Position numbers and translations under genes: made by a program
From: Lenzites betulinus
Taxonomy: Eukaryota; Basidiomycota; Agaricomycetes; Polyporales; Polyporaceae
Assembly: GCA_022264855.1 (NCBI GenBank)
Contig: JABYQU010000037.1
Location: 186,001 to 250,000 of the forward strand
Length of the DNA stretch: 64,000 nt
Reading direction: 5' to 3'
Shown: piece by piece, positions 35,401 to 47,493 of the stretch
Position numbering within the stretch: position 1 is the stretch's first letter
Layout of the letters: each line of letters begins with the position of its first letter
Notes under the pieces: model-generated
Database searches by the model: none
What the model saw: the letters and a program-made list of their open reading frames with translations, nothing else
Told to the model about the DNA's origin: nothing

Positions 35401-38400
35401 ACGGGCATTTAGTTGGTCGCTTTCCACAGCGATGATGCCGGAATCGCAAGTAAATGTGTCGACTCCATCGGTATGGTCCGAACTATGTAGTGCGTAGAAA
35501 ACAGCTGCGATCTCGTTTTCGTCGGGATCTGGTACACGATTTGCTTTGGAGGGGGCTGCAGAGGTGTCAGTTGTCTCTTGAGCGAAGGAAAACAGTCGTG
35601 AGTATACGTGCCGAAGATCTCCACCGCGAGAACTGTCATGTTCTGCCGTACACGTTTGGCATTATCAGAGCGCGGCGCGAGGGTACCCTTCAGCCCGTAA
35701 GGGTTCATCTGGGTCGGACCTTCGATCTACAGGAAAATATTGAGCACCATCTTTGTCAAAAGGAGACGAAACTCGTACCTGCGAAGGATCCTTGCCACGT
35801 CCTGTTTTCGTCCGCATGTTGGAAGTGGCTACCTGACCATTCAGCCACTTCCTAACTTGCTTCATACTCGGTGGCGTGCTGGCATATTCCCAACCGCACA
35901 CGCTGGTCGGATCCAGCTCTCGTGGGCGTTGATGGGTCGCGGAGGATGCGCACTCGCCGTGCTTCCAGTCCTCCAGCGTAGCGATGCCGTTCCCGCCCTT
36001 CAGGTGGAACACGAGACCCGCATATTCTCGAGGTCGTTCTGGCGCGTCGCTCTCTTTCGAGTAATAGGGGTCACGGTAGACCTTGCTAGGAATATTGACT
36101 TGATCCGCACTCTCAGCCAGTTCAGCGGAGGTTGGTGGTGGGCACGCATAGACGTAGGTGTTCTTTCCTGTACCTATCGCAGAGCTGGACGCTGAGGAGT
36201 TCAGCGTCTTCGCCTGAGAGAGGAGCCTCTCTCTTGGTGAGGTATGGGTAGTTGCATGACTCGAACTCGCATTGGACCCTGAGATCGGCGGATCTTGCCC
36301 AGTTGGGGGAGGACTAAGTCTCCGCCTCTTTGTTGGCCTCTCTTCCGGTTCGTGTGTGTCGAAAGACTCCTGAGGGAGCTGCAGCGGTTTATCCGGTAAG
36401 GCCGAGGTCTCGAAATTTGCAGGCGGCAATGGCTGGAAGATTAATCGGGGCGTCCGTGCAGATGAGACCTCTGTAGCTTCCTTGTTGACAAGACTAGAGA
36501 ATCCTCTTTCCTTGGGCGTCACTGTGGAGGAACGAGTCCCGTAGGGCTTGGTCGGCGAGGACCAACCTGGGGTATAGTGGCGGGACTGTAGCAGCGGCTT
36601 GTTCAGCCGGTATTACTTCGAACGCTGAGTCGCTGAATATATTTACCCTGTGTTGATTGAGTATAGTTACGATACACATTGTAAGTCTGCACTCACTTGG
36701 TTGGTGTTCTCGGTCCATTGGATGCTATCGACGAGGATCGGTCTCGGGATGATGGAGGCCTAGACGAGTTGAATGAGCTATATACTTCAAGGTAACATGA
36801 ATCGGAAGGTTTTACTTCGATATCTTCGACCATATGGCCTTGAAAGGGTTAGCACTCTTCGAGGAGGATGGCGACGGTGGTCCATTTTCTTCCTCGTCAG
36901 AGACGATGAATGGGTTCTTGTCACTACTGTCACATGAGCGACTTTACCAAGTGCATCAAAGAAAAACATTGTACCTGTCTTCGCGATCTCCATCTATCGA
37001 CTGCAAATCAGGGGGCGGACCATCCTCCGGAACGTCTTCGTCCTCCTCTTGCAACGGACCCTCGACTTCCTGTTCTTCGTCACCGCGTACTTCTTTCTGC
37101 CACTCAGTCTCTTCGCGCTCCATGATGCGGGACATTGCTTGACTTGCCAACATGGTCTCGTCGACGTCGACATCCTCCTCCCCGTGGTCTTCGGTCACCT
37201 CAGTGTCCCCTTCGACAGCAGTAGGCATCACCGAAGGCTGATACGGATTGTGCTCATCTGCAGTTGAATGTCCTTGCTTGCCCTCTCCCATGCCGGCGTC
37301 TTCTCCGTGCGTAGGTCGCCATGCCTTGTACTTGTCTTCCCAAAGCGCTTCGATGCTCTCGAAAGTGGTCATAACCCACCTCTCCCAAGACATCCGCGGA
37401 AGGACGGCCTCTCGTCCTCTCTCGCGCTCGATGCGTTTCCGTATCTCCTCCCACCAGCGAGCCTCAGAGACCCAGCCTCCGCCGGGGCCCCGCGAGTTGG
37501 CGCTCAGGTCCTTTGGAACCTCAGGGGAAGGTGATAGACCCTTCGTGATCCGCCTTTGCCGTTCGTCGTCCCACAGTTCACGCACACTTGGCACTAGGGG
37601 CTCCAGGGGTTGCGGCGGCGCAGGGATGGTAAGCTTATGGTGGAGGTTTCGTGCCGAGAGCTTGCAACGATTTAGGATGTGGGGTGCAATAGCGTCGACT
37701 TCGAGGGGCATTCGTGTCTGCCTGAAGTATGGCGAAACTTGGAACGCCGAGAGCGCCTCGGTGATATCTGCGTCCTGCTCATCGCCCTCCAGTGGCTCAT
37801 CAGGACTTCGCTGCCAGACTTCCCCCAGGTCTATCCACCCACACCCATAAAGCGCGAAGTCGCAGAGGAACTGGAGCAGGTACGAGATGTGGCTCTCGTA
37901 CACGCGAAACCGCGTCTTCATCACTGTCCCGGACTGCATTATCGTCACCGCCCGGTTTACGAATGCGGGGTCCGCGATGTAGATTTTGAGAAAGGGCGCA
38001 TGGTTGGCGTGAAACCCGTAGAAATGCACTCCCTTGACAAGAACGATTGCACGAACGTACTTGGACTTCGGGGAGTGCGGGTTGCGCTTCATAGATATCG
38101 CGATAGCATGATCTAAAGAATGCTTGAGCTTAGCGATGTGGTGATTCACTGATACTGCGTCAGAATCCTCCTTCATCATGTATACAACTCGAGCTCACCA
38201 ATATCCGGATGCATCTTGTCCAGATACTCCACGAAGAAGTAAGGGTATACTTGATGTATATGGACACATGTTTTCAAGCCGAGAGAAGAGTCGCCATATA
38301 TTCGTATCACGGGTACGCGGTAAAGCGAGGAGTTGTCGAGCAGTCCCGGCGGAGCCACCATGTAGTCAATTTGGTCGATTCTGACACGCAGAGATGGTGG

Positions 38401-38418
38401 CAGAGGACTCGAGCTCAT
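32476..38418 (-). CDS. REV3: DNA polymerase zeta catalytic subunit Rev3
   Basis: B-family translesion DNA polymerase catalytic subunit. It starts at 38418 with MSSSPLPPSLRVRIDQIDYM and VHIHQVYPYFFVEYLDKMHP, the Rev3 N-terminal signature. SKYVRAIVLVKGVHFYGFHA and LQFLCDFALYGCGWIDLGEV follow. A long, acidic, Ser/Pro-rich central region spans about 35.9-37.6 kb. The degenerate exonuclease region includes ELDPDIVSGWEVQAASWGYL. Polymerase motif A is VVLDFQSLYPSIMIAYNYC, the fingers-region motif is YGYTSASYSGRMP, motif C is VYGDTDSLFIYLPG, and MAKKRYVGFKYENPDDKEPA is conserved. The C-terminus has two cysteine clusters (HCLLCGALT and CEVCRSD; then CSSCCG and CESLDCPWLY), expected to bind zinc and a 4Fe-4S cluster and to recruit accessory subunits. 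Estimated 1,700-1,800 residues with many introns. Confidence 0.93.
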
Positions 38419-38754
38419 CGTAAACCCATAGCATACGCGTTAGACCCAAGATATACGAGGTGTTACAAGAAGAGAGGCTGGAGATATGTACAGGAGACGT
38501 GGACCCGGCGGACTGAGGCCTCTGAGACAAGGACGGTGGAAGCAACGTTCGGCTACAACAGACGCCGAACGCGTCCTCGTATCGCGACGCGTCATATGCA
38601 CGTGCCTCTTGTTGCGCTACCGCGGACTTCTTGAAGTTCTTCCGGCTTCCTACACGCCTTTCACTTGCTCACAATTTGTTCAAATTCGTCCTCGGCGGCT
38701 ACAAATACATCGACATGCTGCTTTGTTACTCTCGAACCGTGCCACGATGTGTGC
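38419..38754. other. Intergenic: Rev3 promoter and epimerase 3' end
   Basis: 336 bases between two minus-strand genes. A short open frame crosses it without recognisable content. Confidence 0.4.
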
Positions 38755-39802
38755 TCAAACCTTGACAGTCAAGACTTGTTGTCCCAACCACGTCTGCCCT
38801 GGCTCAAGCTTGACGAATCCCCGAACATGACCGGGCTCGACGCAAACATACTTCTCCCTGTTTGCATGCTTTCAGTTGGTGTGCCCTAGAGCCTATCTAA
38901 AAGACACGCACCATCCTCCGTCCTCCATGTCTCCAATCTTTGAGCCGGCCTCCTGCTGCGGGTTCCACACAACAACGTCCTTGAAGTTTGTTGTCTTGAT
39001 CTCGATCGTCCCGTGAGATGAGACCACATCGTACTTCCCAGGTGCGTCTTCATATACGAAGTCGGTGATTTTCTTTACGTCGACGCCCGCCCGGGTTTCC
39101 ACCTTGGGGGTGGCCCGGGCTTCCTCGGTAGCCTCAGTCTTGTCATAGTACGAGACGCCGGTGAGGGGCGAGACAAGGACCTCGTTCGCGGGTGCGCGAA
39201 TATAGTTGTGGAAGAGCGCCTGGAACTCGAAGGGGGCAGAGGTTGACAATCCCGAGTGCGTCACGTGGAGGCCAGTAGAGAGCTGGTGCTCCGCGAGGGT
39301 GACGACGTACTCCAGGTGAAACGGATGGTCGAATTGCGCCTTTATGGCATCGTTTGGATCAAGGCCTTTATTTCTGCGTAAACATCATCCTTGCATTGTG
39401 GTGACAAAAGACTCACTCAGTTTCACAGAAGCCCCGGCTTCGTTATCCATGACAACACTGCTGAATGCCCAAACGTTGTTGCGCGCGAAGCCATGTTGGG
39501 GCAGCCGGACGTGATCTGGATGGGTGGGAGCCCCGAATGCGGGGAAAACGACAGGAATCCCTCCGCGCACCGGCTTGCTGCCATCAAGAGCGGCTTTGCC
39601 TGAGACAAACAGTCGTTCAATGGGCTCTGGATTGGTTGAGTTCGCCGATTTCCAAGATATGACGGTCGCTCCATAGAACAAGATCTCTGCAGATGCACCC
39701 TGTTATGGCATCCAGTCAGTAGATCGATATAGTACGCAAACTGATCAAGTGCACCTTGGGATGTTGCAGAATCACGCGATCCGCTTTCTGGATCACAGGC
39801 AT
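38755..39802 (-). CDS. Glucose-6-phosphate 1-epimerase (YMR099C-like)
   Basis: Cytosolic aldose-1-epimerase-fold enzyme interconverting alpha and beta anomers of hexose-6-phosphates. It starts MPVIQKADRVILQHPKGASA at 39802. LFYGATVISWKS and KPVRGGIPVVFPAFG follow, then the catalytic-His segment LPQHGFARNNVWAF. FQALFHNYIRAPANEVLVSP and DVVVWNPQQEAGSKIGDME are typical of the D-hexose-6-phosphate epimerase group. The final exon carries YVCVEPGHVRGFVKLEPGQT, whose Glu is the expected catalytic base, and ends QQVLTVKV. At least three introns are present; about 300 residues. It lies next to the gene-free, repeat-bearing stretch. Confidence 0.92.
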
Positions 39803-40609
39803 GGCGGTTGTAGGTGGCTGCGTAATGTAGTTGGGACGAAATCGACCACAAGGTGTAAAGGCAAGCTTTGGCAGCTATTATATACGACTCGTCGGACTTC
39901 GCGTCCGGACGTTCCCCAGCTCTGCCAGTCCCGCTTCCCCCGGTGCCACTATCCACATCTGAGCTCACGTCATCGTCACGAGTCAGGGGTGACACGGTCT
40001 GTGACATCCTGCACGAGATGTGCCGACTCGTGCCGACTTATTCCGCAGCCTGCCCTGAAGTTGCAGCGACAGTACATATGCGCAGCTTCTCTCGCATTTG
40101 TTTTCTTCCCATCATCATCCCCTTCTTCCGCTCCTTGGTCTCCCGTCGACTTCTGGACGCCAGTGCAGGGCTTCTGTCGACTGGGTTCGAGCTCATGGTT
40201 GCTCTTGACCACGGCCAGCTTGGGGGCGATCATCCCGACCTCCGGTCGGTGGCTCGGCACAAGAGGCACCTCCACGGAGTAACCTCTGCCTATAGCCTAG
40301 GATCTAGACGCTGCGATCTTCAAGATCGTGGACCAGGAACCTCGCGTCGTAACAAACCGAGTCTGTTCTGAGGATCCGCCAAAGCCCTAGTGTAATCTGG
40401 CAGTCTCGAGACGAGCGTGCGAGGTGACCTTCGGGTCGCTGTCGGCGTTCTCGTCACTAGCTCAGCTGGTGGCGCGAGACATATGTCAGAAGAAGTAGGC
40501 GAACGGAATTCTATCTGCACGCGTTGACCCTCGCCGTGCTGGAGCCACTGGACTCCCCTGGACCGAACGAGGCGTCGAACGCTAGAATCATACACCATCT
40601 GCAGCTTGA

Positions 40610-40687
40610 CGGTATAACAACCCTCGGGCTTCGCATCTCTCGGGGTCGGCACGGCATAACAACCGAGCCTGATACGGCATAACAACC
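40610..40687. repeat. Three spaced copies of CGGYATAACAACC
   Basis: Copies at 40610-40622 (cggtataacaacc), 40653-40664 (cggcataacaacc) and 40675-40687 (cggcataacaacc), spaced by about 43 and 22 bases. A related word, gtcgtaacaaacc, is near 40346. All are in the same orientation. Confidence 0.6.
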
Positions 40688-41217
40688 GTCGAGACCGTCA
40701 ATGACGGAGGATGCCGCCTACTCACCGGTTCTGGGTACGCTGTACGAGGACGCTTGCGTCAATCGGCGGCTTGTGCGTCCCTTTGCGGCGCGCCCCAGGA
40801 CAGAAGTTGCAGGACGCGAGAACCAAGAACTTTCGGCTGGGCTGCTTCGTATCTGGACGCTCGAGGCTCGCTCGCGGACCTTCGGACGTTCTAGCATTCC
40901 ATCTAGGTTGCACGAGGCTCTACTCCCAGCAAGTTCTTGGACGGTACGAATGTACCAAGATCCCAGGTCGACGACCTGTGGATGGAGTTGAACGCTCCCG
41001 GCTCGAACGAGCTCGCGCACGCCTGAATGAGGCGACACAAGCTCGAATGAGCTAGAAGATCGATTGTACATCGACGAAAGGGGCCTTCGAAGAAGATCCC
41101 TGCTTGCAGGAGCCATGATTGGTCCTCGCTCGCGCCGGCGAGATTGCCGGATGGAGAGACATGCCATGGTGCTACAGCTGTACGTTGTCACCGTCTCTGA
41201 AGCGTCGCTTCGCCCTG

Positions 41218-41248
41218 GGTGTATCCCGAGACCGGGTGTATCCCGAGA
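41218..41248. repeat. 15-base tandem duplication
   Basis: The word gggtgtatcccgaga occurs twice, at about 41218-41232 and 41234-41248, with a single intervening base. It lies in non-coding sequence. Confidence 0.65.
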
Positions 41249-41919
41249 TTCCCAACCCGCGCGTTGGTGCTACGTCAGAAGGATGGAGACTTTCCTCTTC
41301 TCGACTCCCGTCTAGCAGGCGGAGGGGTTGGAGACACGCGTGCATGCCCATTGTCAGGTGGAACGCCTTTCGGGATGCCCTGTCTGCCCTTTGTACCGTG
41401 GACTTGCCATTGGCGATATCTACCGCGGCGTCAGCTTCGCTGGCAGCCAGGTCGGCCGTTCTGCGGTCGACTTGGTTAGTCCGCACAATTTTTGGAAACC
41501 CCCGCCCTCTTCACGAAGGCTTCGACGACTCGTTAGCTGTGTCTTCGGATGCAGATTTTCGTGGTCGTCGTCCTAGTTTTTGTAGTGTACCTTGTGGTGA
41601 TGTAGTATATAGAGTTGTTGGTGAAGAAATACAGGTAGTGATAGTGCGTTTAAGAACCCGTTGTGAGCCTCTGTAAGCGAAACAACATCGTACAACGCGC
41701 AGCGGTGCTGGACGCGGATAGACGCCTGTGAGTGATATCGCGCGGAGAGACGCGTGCGAGACTCCAAACAAGGTCATCAACGCCTCGATTCAGCCCTGCT
41801 TGTTCCATTCATCCAATCTTCCGTCTCTTTCCAGCTTCTCTACCTCGTACACGCACCGTCCTCCGCACTTCCTCTGTCCAGGCCTGCAGCTCTTCTTGCC
41901 ACTGGAACACTACCGCACC

Positions 41920-44166
41920 ATGGACCCCGGATCCTCACTAGACGATGTACGTATTTGGGTACATCGGATGACGCCAAACGCACCGTACTGAACGCCTCAA
42001 CGCGCCCAGATTGCTCCGATTGCCGTCCTTATGGATGAGCTGCGGTCGGAGGACGTCCAGCTACGATTGAACGCCATCCATCGGATATCAACAATAGCCC
42101 TCGCCTTGGGCCCCGAGCGCGCACGCGATGAGCTGATACCCTTCCTGCAAGACTCGATAGATGACGAGGATGAAGTCCTGCTCGCGCTGGCGGAGGAGCT
42201 CGGCCGCAACTTCGAGGAGTATATTGGCGGGGCGCAGTTCGCGCACGTCTTGCTGGGGCCCCTGGAGAACCTCTCCGCAATGGAGGAAACGCTGGTCCGC
42301 GACAAGGTGCGCTCTTTTTGACTCCCTTTGAGCCGTTTGTATGCGCAGTGGCATCTGCGCATACCCCCGCGCCTCTGGCCGCAGAGCTCACACTCGTCGT
42401 CGCAGGCTACGGAATCGATCACCAAAATATCCACCATCCTCAGCCAGGCGCAAGTCGAGCAGTTCTACATCCCCCTCGTCCAGCGGCTCGCTCATGGGGA
42501 GTGGTTCACATCCCGCACCTCGTCGTGTGCCCTTTACGGCCCCGTCTACGACAAAGTGGGCCCCGCCGTCCAAGACGACCTCCGTCGTGCATTTGCCGCG
42601 CTCGCGGCGGACGACACGCCCATGGTGCGTCGGGCAGCCGCCAAGTGGCTCGCGGTACGTCTTCCCAGGTGCCCCTTACTGCCACTCGGCTCTGATGCGC
42701 GTCGATGCATGGTATGGTGTGTAGTCACTCGTCAAGAAGTGCGCGAAGCAGCACGTCTTGTCGGACGGGCTCGCGATGTACAGGAAACTCCAGGCAGATG
42801 ACCAGGACTCCGTTCGCCTCCTGACGGTGGAAGACCTCATCGCGATCGCCGCACAGCTCTCACCGCCAGAGGTGAAGACGCAGCTGCTCAAGCAGATCAG
42901 GCAAACGATGACCGACAAGAGCTGGCGGGTGCGCTACATGGCAGCGAGCCATTTCAACGAGGTGCGCATTCTTCGCTTCGCTGCACAGTTCGTCGCTGAT
43001 TCCGGGCACGGAAGCTTGCCGAAGTTGTCGGTCAAGAGCTCGTACGGGAAGAGCTCATCGGACACTTCATCCAACTGCTCAAGGACAACGAGGCGGAAGT
43101 GAGGACTGCGGCTGCCGGTCAGATCCCAGGTATGGTTACCCGTAATGGTCGAATGATCTCTTCTCACGACGTCATTGCGCCGCCAGGCTTCTCAAAACTG
43201 CTCGAGAAGGAAGTCGTATTGGCCCATATCATCCCCTGCGTGCGCGACCTGTGCCAGGACGTCTCGCAGCACGTCAGGGCGGCTCTCGCCAGCCAGATCA
43301 GTGGCCTTGCACCGCTGCTCGGTAAGGACGCCACCATCGAGCATCTCCTCCCCCTGTTCTTGCATCTGCTCAAGGACGAGTTCCCGGAGGTGAGGCTGAA
43401 CATCATCAGCAAGCTTGAGCTAGTCAATTCCGGTATGTTCTGTTTTTCGCAGCGTGCGCAGGATCGTATCTCATCGTTCCGTGCGCCGCCGCAGTGATCG
43501 GCATCGAGCCTCTGTCCGAGAGCTTGCTCCCCGCCATTGTCGAGCTCGCAGAGGACAGGTCATGGCGCGTGCGCCAGGCTATCATTGAGTACATCCCCCT
43601 ACTGGCCGAGCAGCTTGGAAAGGCGTTCTTCGACGAGTCCCTCGGCAATCTGTGCATGTCGTGGTTGGGCGACAACGTATACAGCATTCGCGAAGCGGCC
43701 GCGATCAATTTGAAGAAGCTGACGGAAGTGTTTGGCGTCGAATGGGCAAAGGAGCAGATTGTCCCGAAAGTGGTGGGGATGGGCCAACATCCTAACTATC
43801 TCTTCCGGATGACTACTGTGCAAGCCATCATGGTCAGTGGCTTCCAACACGTATCATCTTGAAGTGACAGTTTGTGCTGATTGATAGGTGCAGACAATCG
43901 CGCCCTCTCTCACGATCGAGATTGTCCGCGGCGACATTCTCGACATGCTCGTCCAACTCGCGGGCGACCCGATCCCTAATATTAGATTCAATGTTGCCAA
44001 GGCTCTGGAGACTGTGGCAACCTCGTTTGGCGACACTGCCGACGGGCGGCAGCTCATCCAGCAGAAAGTCGTACCGGTCTTGGAGGCGCTCAAGAACGAC
44101 CAGGACGCTGATGTCCGCTTCTTTGCCATCCGTGCGGCCCAGAAAGCCCATGCCCTGGAAGCCTGA
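41920..44166 (+). CDS. TPD3: PP2A scaffold subunit A (PR65/Tpd3)
   Basis: HEAT-repeat scaffold that holds the catalytic and regulatory subunits of protein phosphatase 2A. It starts MDPGSSLDD at 41920; after an intron it continues [24 protein letters not shown] repeats are visible throughout: [68 protein letters not shown]-type turns such as [54 protein letters not shown] and [13 protein letters not shown]. It ends [20 protein letters not shown], the family's typical end. The repeated 'D-x-x-W-R-V-R' turns are diagnostic. About 590-600 residues in about nine exons. Confidence 0.94.
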
Positions 44167-45379
44167 GGTACGTCGGGGAATACCATTGGTTGTGTCAAGA
44201 GTGGACGGTTGACTGACGACGGGTCGCGTTCGAAAGATGGCCTGGATGGGGCAGGGATGGGGTGGATGCATACCTGGCGGGTGCAGTCGGACTTTCGACG
44301 CCTTTCTTCCTTCCCCGCCCATCCCTTTGTTACACTGTTGTTCTGCCTAGTTGTTTCGAGCGAAGCGCTTACAAGACCCGAATGCCACGAACTGTATTGT
44401 ACGAAAAACCTGGACGAGCAATCGAGCGATATCCCGCGACCGCTGTGTGCTGAGTCGGAGGGGTCGGCATGTACGGACGCCATGTGCGCTGCCGCCAACC
44501 ACGGTGGCACAGGGTGGCACGGGCGAGTCGGGACGGCGCGGTAAGTGGCGGTCCCGAATGATTGTCTGTGACCAAGAGCGGACCCATGATCGAATCGGGC
44601 GCCGCTAATATGGCGCGCGGACGGAGTTTGGATCGGACAGAGACAGCCAGACCCTGCAAGGGCGCCCGCTACCATCGCAACCACGACAAGCTTGTTCCTC
44701 TGCTCATCCGCCGGCAGTTCTCACATTAATTCAGTCGGCTTACAGTCCCTCCGCCCTTCTGTGCGTGGCCATACTGCGGCCACCGCCCCCTCCCAGATGG
44801 TCAATGCGGGATTGATAGCGGCCAACTGCATCGTTTCTGACGAGAAGTGGCCACCCGGGACTCGCGCCCTGCAATCAGGATCCCCACACGCTGAGAAGCA
44901 GCTTCTACGGAATAACCCGCCTACCTCTCCGTTGCCGAAACTCCAGGCACAAGGTCTAAGCCAGATCGAGTATCTTCCTCCCTCGTGGTCCCGACCCCGA
45001 CCCCGTCCTCGAGCTCGACGTCGTCCGCAGCGGAGGACGGGGGCAGGGAGCGTATTTAGAGTCAGCGATGGCTGGGAGAAAACGACAAACGTGCGGGGAG
45101 GCTGTTGAACTGTCTAGTGCAGGCATGGCCCCCAACATGGATGTTCTTGACGGTTACTGATGGCCGGCGAATGCGCGGATGATATCTGTTTCGTAACGTG
45201 CGTGTGTGCGACGCCCCCGCTGCCGGACTGTCGGGCCTCAGGCAAATTGGCCTTGATCGTCCCAGAAATATATAAGCAATCGTCCGCTCGTTGTTCTCTC
45301 TACACGTCCCGGTTCCTTCTCCCTCCTCTCGGCACCTGCCCCCCACCTCCCACTCCTGGGATCCTCACGGTCGTTCAAA
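44167..45379. other. Long intergenic region before the PriA-like gene
   Basis: 1.2 kb without a supported gene. One plus-strand open frame (44692-45108) has no recognisable content. The right end is the PriA-like promoter, with a TATA box listed separately. Long promoters are common for developmentally regulated fungal genes. Confidence 0.45.
45269..45276 (+). promoter_or_regulatory. TATA box of PriA-like gene
   Basis: TATATAAG sits 104 bases before the ATG, followed by a C/T-rich leader (45320-45360), a usual layout for a strongly expressed basidiomycete gene. Confidence 0.6.
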
Positions 45380-46655
45380 ATGACGTTCTTTGCTCGTCTC
45401 CTTGTCGTTGCTGCCGTGGTTCCATTTGCGTTCGCCACCAGCGGTTCCAGCTCGTCCACGAGCTGCAGCAGCTCCGAGTTCTAGTGAGTACCACATCGAT
45501 CTCGTAGTGTTGCATTTGCTGACGGATCCTTCCAGCTACTCAGCAAAGTCCTGCTGCCTGCCCCACGGCGGTGTCTCCAACCCTCCCAAGCCCCCGAGCG
45601 GCACCTCGTGCCCCTCGACTTGGTACTGGCACACCGGCAAGAGCTGCTGTGTTCCTGACCACCCTCCCACGAGCCCCTCGGCCCCGAGCTGCTCGACCGG
45701 CTGGACGTGGAACGCGAGTGGCTACCACTGCACGCCCGCGGCCACCTCGACCGTCCACACCACTTCGCCTGCTGCTCACACTACGACGGTCCACACCACG
45801 TCGTCGTCGTCGGTCTACCACCCCACTACTACCGTCCACACCACGTCGGCCTACCACCCCGTTACCACCGCTCACACCACGTCCTCGGCTCCTGCTCCGT
45901 CTGGCACCAGCTGCTCGGGAAACAACTGGTAGTAAGTACACATCAACCCAGCATCACTGCGGAGCTGCGCTAACAAGATGTTGTTAGCTGGAGCCCTAAG
46001 CAGTGCTGCTTGCCCCACGGCGGTACGCCCAACCCCCCTAAGCCCCCGAGCGGCACCGACTGCCCGTCGAGCTGGGAGTGGCACGATGGCAAGAACTGCT
46101 GTGTTCCCCAGCACCCCGACCTCCCTCCCCCTCAGTGTGGCAGCGGTTGGGGCTGGAACTCGGGTTCGCTCTGCTGCAACCCTCACACCACGACCACGTC
46201 GACTACACCGTCGAAGCCTTCGAGCAAGCCCGGAGGCAGCTACGGTGGCAGCTCCGGCGGTAGCTACGGCGGTAGCTACGGCGGTAGCTACGGCGGCAGC
46301 GGTTCCTCCAGCCACTGGAAGCGCGGCCACGCCAAGTCGCGCGTTGAGGCGCTCTGCCCCAGCGGTCTCGAGGCTTGCCCCATTATGGGTCTCACTGGCC
46401 TGAGCGGTGACTACGAGTGCGCTGACACCCGCAACGACATCCAGTCGTGCGGTGGTTGCGCGTCCACTGGCGCGGGCACCGACTGCACGGCCATCGATGG
46501 CGCTTGGAACGTTGGTTGCCACATCGGCAAGTGTGCCAGTACGTGCCTTGTTTCACCGTCGTTTCTGTTCGAGTCGCTTATTTGTCCTACCAGTCAACTC
46601 TTGCGCCGCTGGCTACAAGCGTTCCATCGACGGTACGATGTGCATCAAGCTCTAA
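45380..46655 (+). CDS. PriA/CPL1-like cysteine-rich secreted protein
   Basis: Secreted or cell-wall protein related to mushroom PriA (linked to fruit-body initiation) and Cryptococcus Cpl1. Exons 45380-45483, 45536-45931, 45988-46538 and 46594-46655 give 370 residues. The signal peptide is MTFFARLLVVAAVVPFAFA. Two homologous cysteine modules follow: SCCLPHGGVSNPPKPPSGT with CPSTWYWHTGKSCCVPDHPP, and QCCLPHGGTPNPPKPPSGT with CPSSWEWHDGKNCCVPQHP. A Thr/Ser/His-rich linker (repeats of TTTVHTTS) lies between them, and a GGSYGGS-repeat linker follows. The C-terminal domain reads CPSGLEACPIMGLTGLSGDY, CADTRNDIQSCGGCAST, DCTAIDGAWNVGCHIGKC and SCAAGYKRSIDGTMCI, the PriA/Cpl1 signature. Linkers are likely O-glycosylated. 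Confidence 0.9.
46231..46300 (+). repeat. 12-base tandem repeat coding GSYG
   Basis: Near-perfect tandem units of ggcggtagctac inside the PriA-like gene encode GGSYGGSSGGSYGGSYGGSYGGS. Such arrays change copy number easily and make a flexible linker. Confidence 0.8.
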
Positions 46656-47493
46656 GCGGACCCCGATCCCCAGGAGTATCGCTGCGATGTGTGCCGAAAG
46701 GCCGCATTCGCATGCCCCGAACACGACTTCCATCCGGAAGCCTGAAGAACTGCCATTCATTTCGCCTCACGCTCTCTACCTTTCTGCAGAGGGGCCTGCA
46801 TGACATTGTGCTTTGATATTTAACGGTACATTTGAGTCGATCCTGTCCGGACGATTGGACCCTCACGCCCTACGAAGCTTCGGTATCATACCCCGGCGTC
46901 AGGGGATGCCTTTACACATTACTACCATACTACTGTTGACATACCATTGCACTTCGGACCTTCCGCACGCACACGCCCGCCCACACATTATTTATTTTCA
47001 TTCATGTTCAGGCTTCTTCAGGCTTCGGCTTTGTCGAGGTGGGGGGTTGTTTGATCTTGTAGGACATGCTGCCAAACATAGCTCTACTAGACGGATATAT
47101 TTGTGTCATGCGCACTGCTCTCGTTCGCGTCCGAGCCCTCGACTCACGTACGCCAAGCCGAATTGTACCAAACACCCTCCGGCGTATTCGGGCTCCGGAA
47201 CGGAACCGAGCAGCTACTTCAACCACCTCAGCTGCGTTCGGGTTCCCGCCACGTGATACGAACGCGTCGATGGCGGGGACCAATCGCACAGAAGGCTGTC
47301 GGAATAAGGTTCAATCCCGTCTGGAGGTATAAGAAGGAGGAGAGGTTCGGTTTGGCCCCCAGTGCGTCTTGCCCTCCACGTTCGTTCGCACCCCTCACAG
47401 CTAGCTTACCCTCTCTATTCTACAGCCTTCTACTCTTTCAAGCGCGAGTCGCTTCTGTTGCCTAGTTCTTGCCCACCTTTTCAGACGTCGAAC
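46656..47493. other. Intergenic, with TATA-like box at 47328
   Basis: 838 bases between two genes for secreted proteins on the plus strand. TATAAG at 47328-47333 lies 160 bases before the next ATG and is followed by C/T-rich leader. No gene is seen. Confidence 0.45.

Larger units (their letters stand above)
39803..41919. other. Gene-free stretch with short repeats, possible element relic
   Basis: 2.1 kb without a supportable gene, the longest gap in the window. The right end (41800-41919, C/T-rich) should be the PP2A-A promoter and the left end the epimerase promoter. In between are repeated short motifs: three copies of CGGYATAACAACC near 40610-40687, a 15-base tandem repeat near 41218-41248, and AGCTCGAAYGAGCT-type palindromic words near 41001-41055. 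Open frames up to about 185 codons occur on both strands but show no domain. This could be a decayed transposable element or LTR; I could not find paired terminal repeats. Confidence 0.4.

Noticed and set aside
23374..39802. Possible sugar-metabolism gene cluster (transaldolase, OGT, hexose-phosphate epimerase)
   Set aside because: Interrupted by Rev3 and a membrane protein, with mixed orientation; likely coincidence.
41119..41676. 185-codon plus-strand frame in the repeat-bearing gap
   Set aside because: No recognisable domain, no splice-consistent extension and it includes the tandem 15-base repeat; not called as a gene.
43854..44684. 276-codon minus-strand frame
   Set aside because: Overlaps the last exon of PP2A-A antisense and continues into non-coding sequence; no domain.
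46231..46300. Regular short repeats, CRISPR-like at first glance
   Set aside because: Contiguous 12-base units in a coding linker without spacers.
45872..46522. 216-codon minus-strand frame
   Set aside because: Antisense shadow of the PriA-like gene; Ala/Val/Thr repeats mirror its linker repeats.
47308..47318. tRNA B-box-like word ggttcaatccc
   Set aside because: Flanking bases do not form a T-stem and no A-box or acceptor stem is visible.
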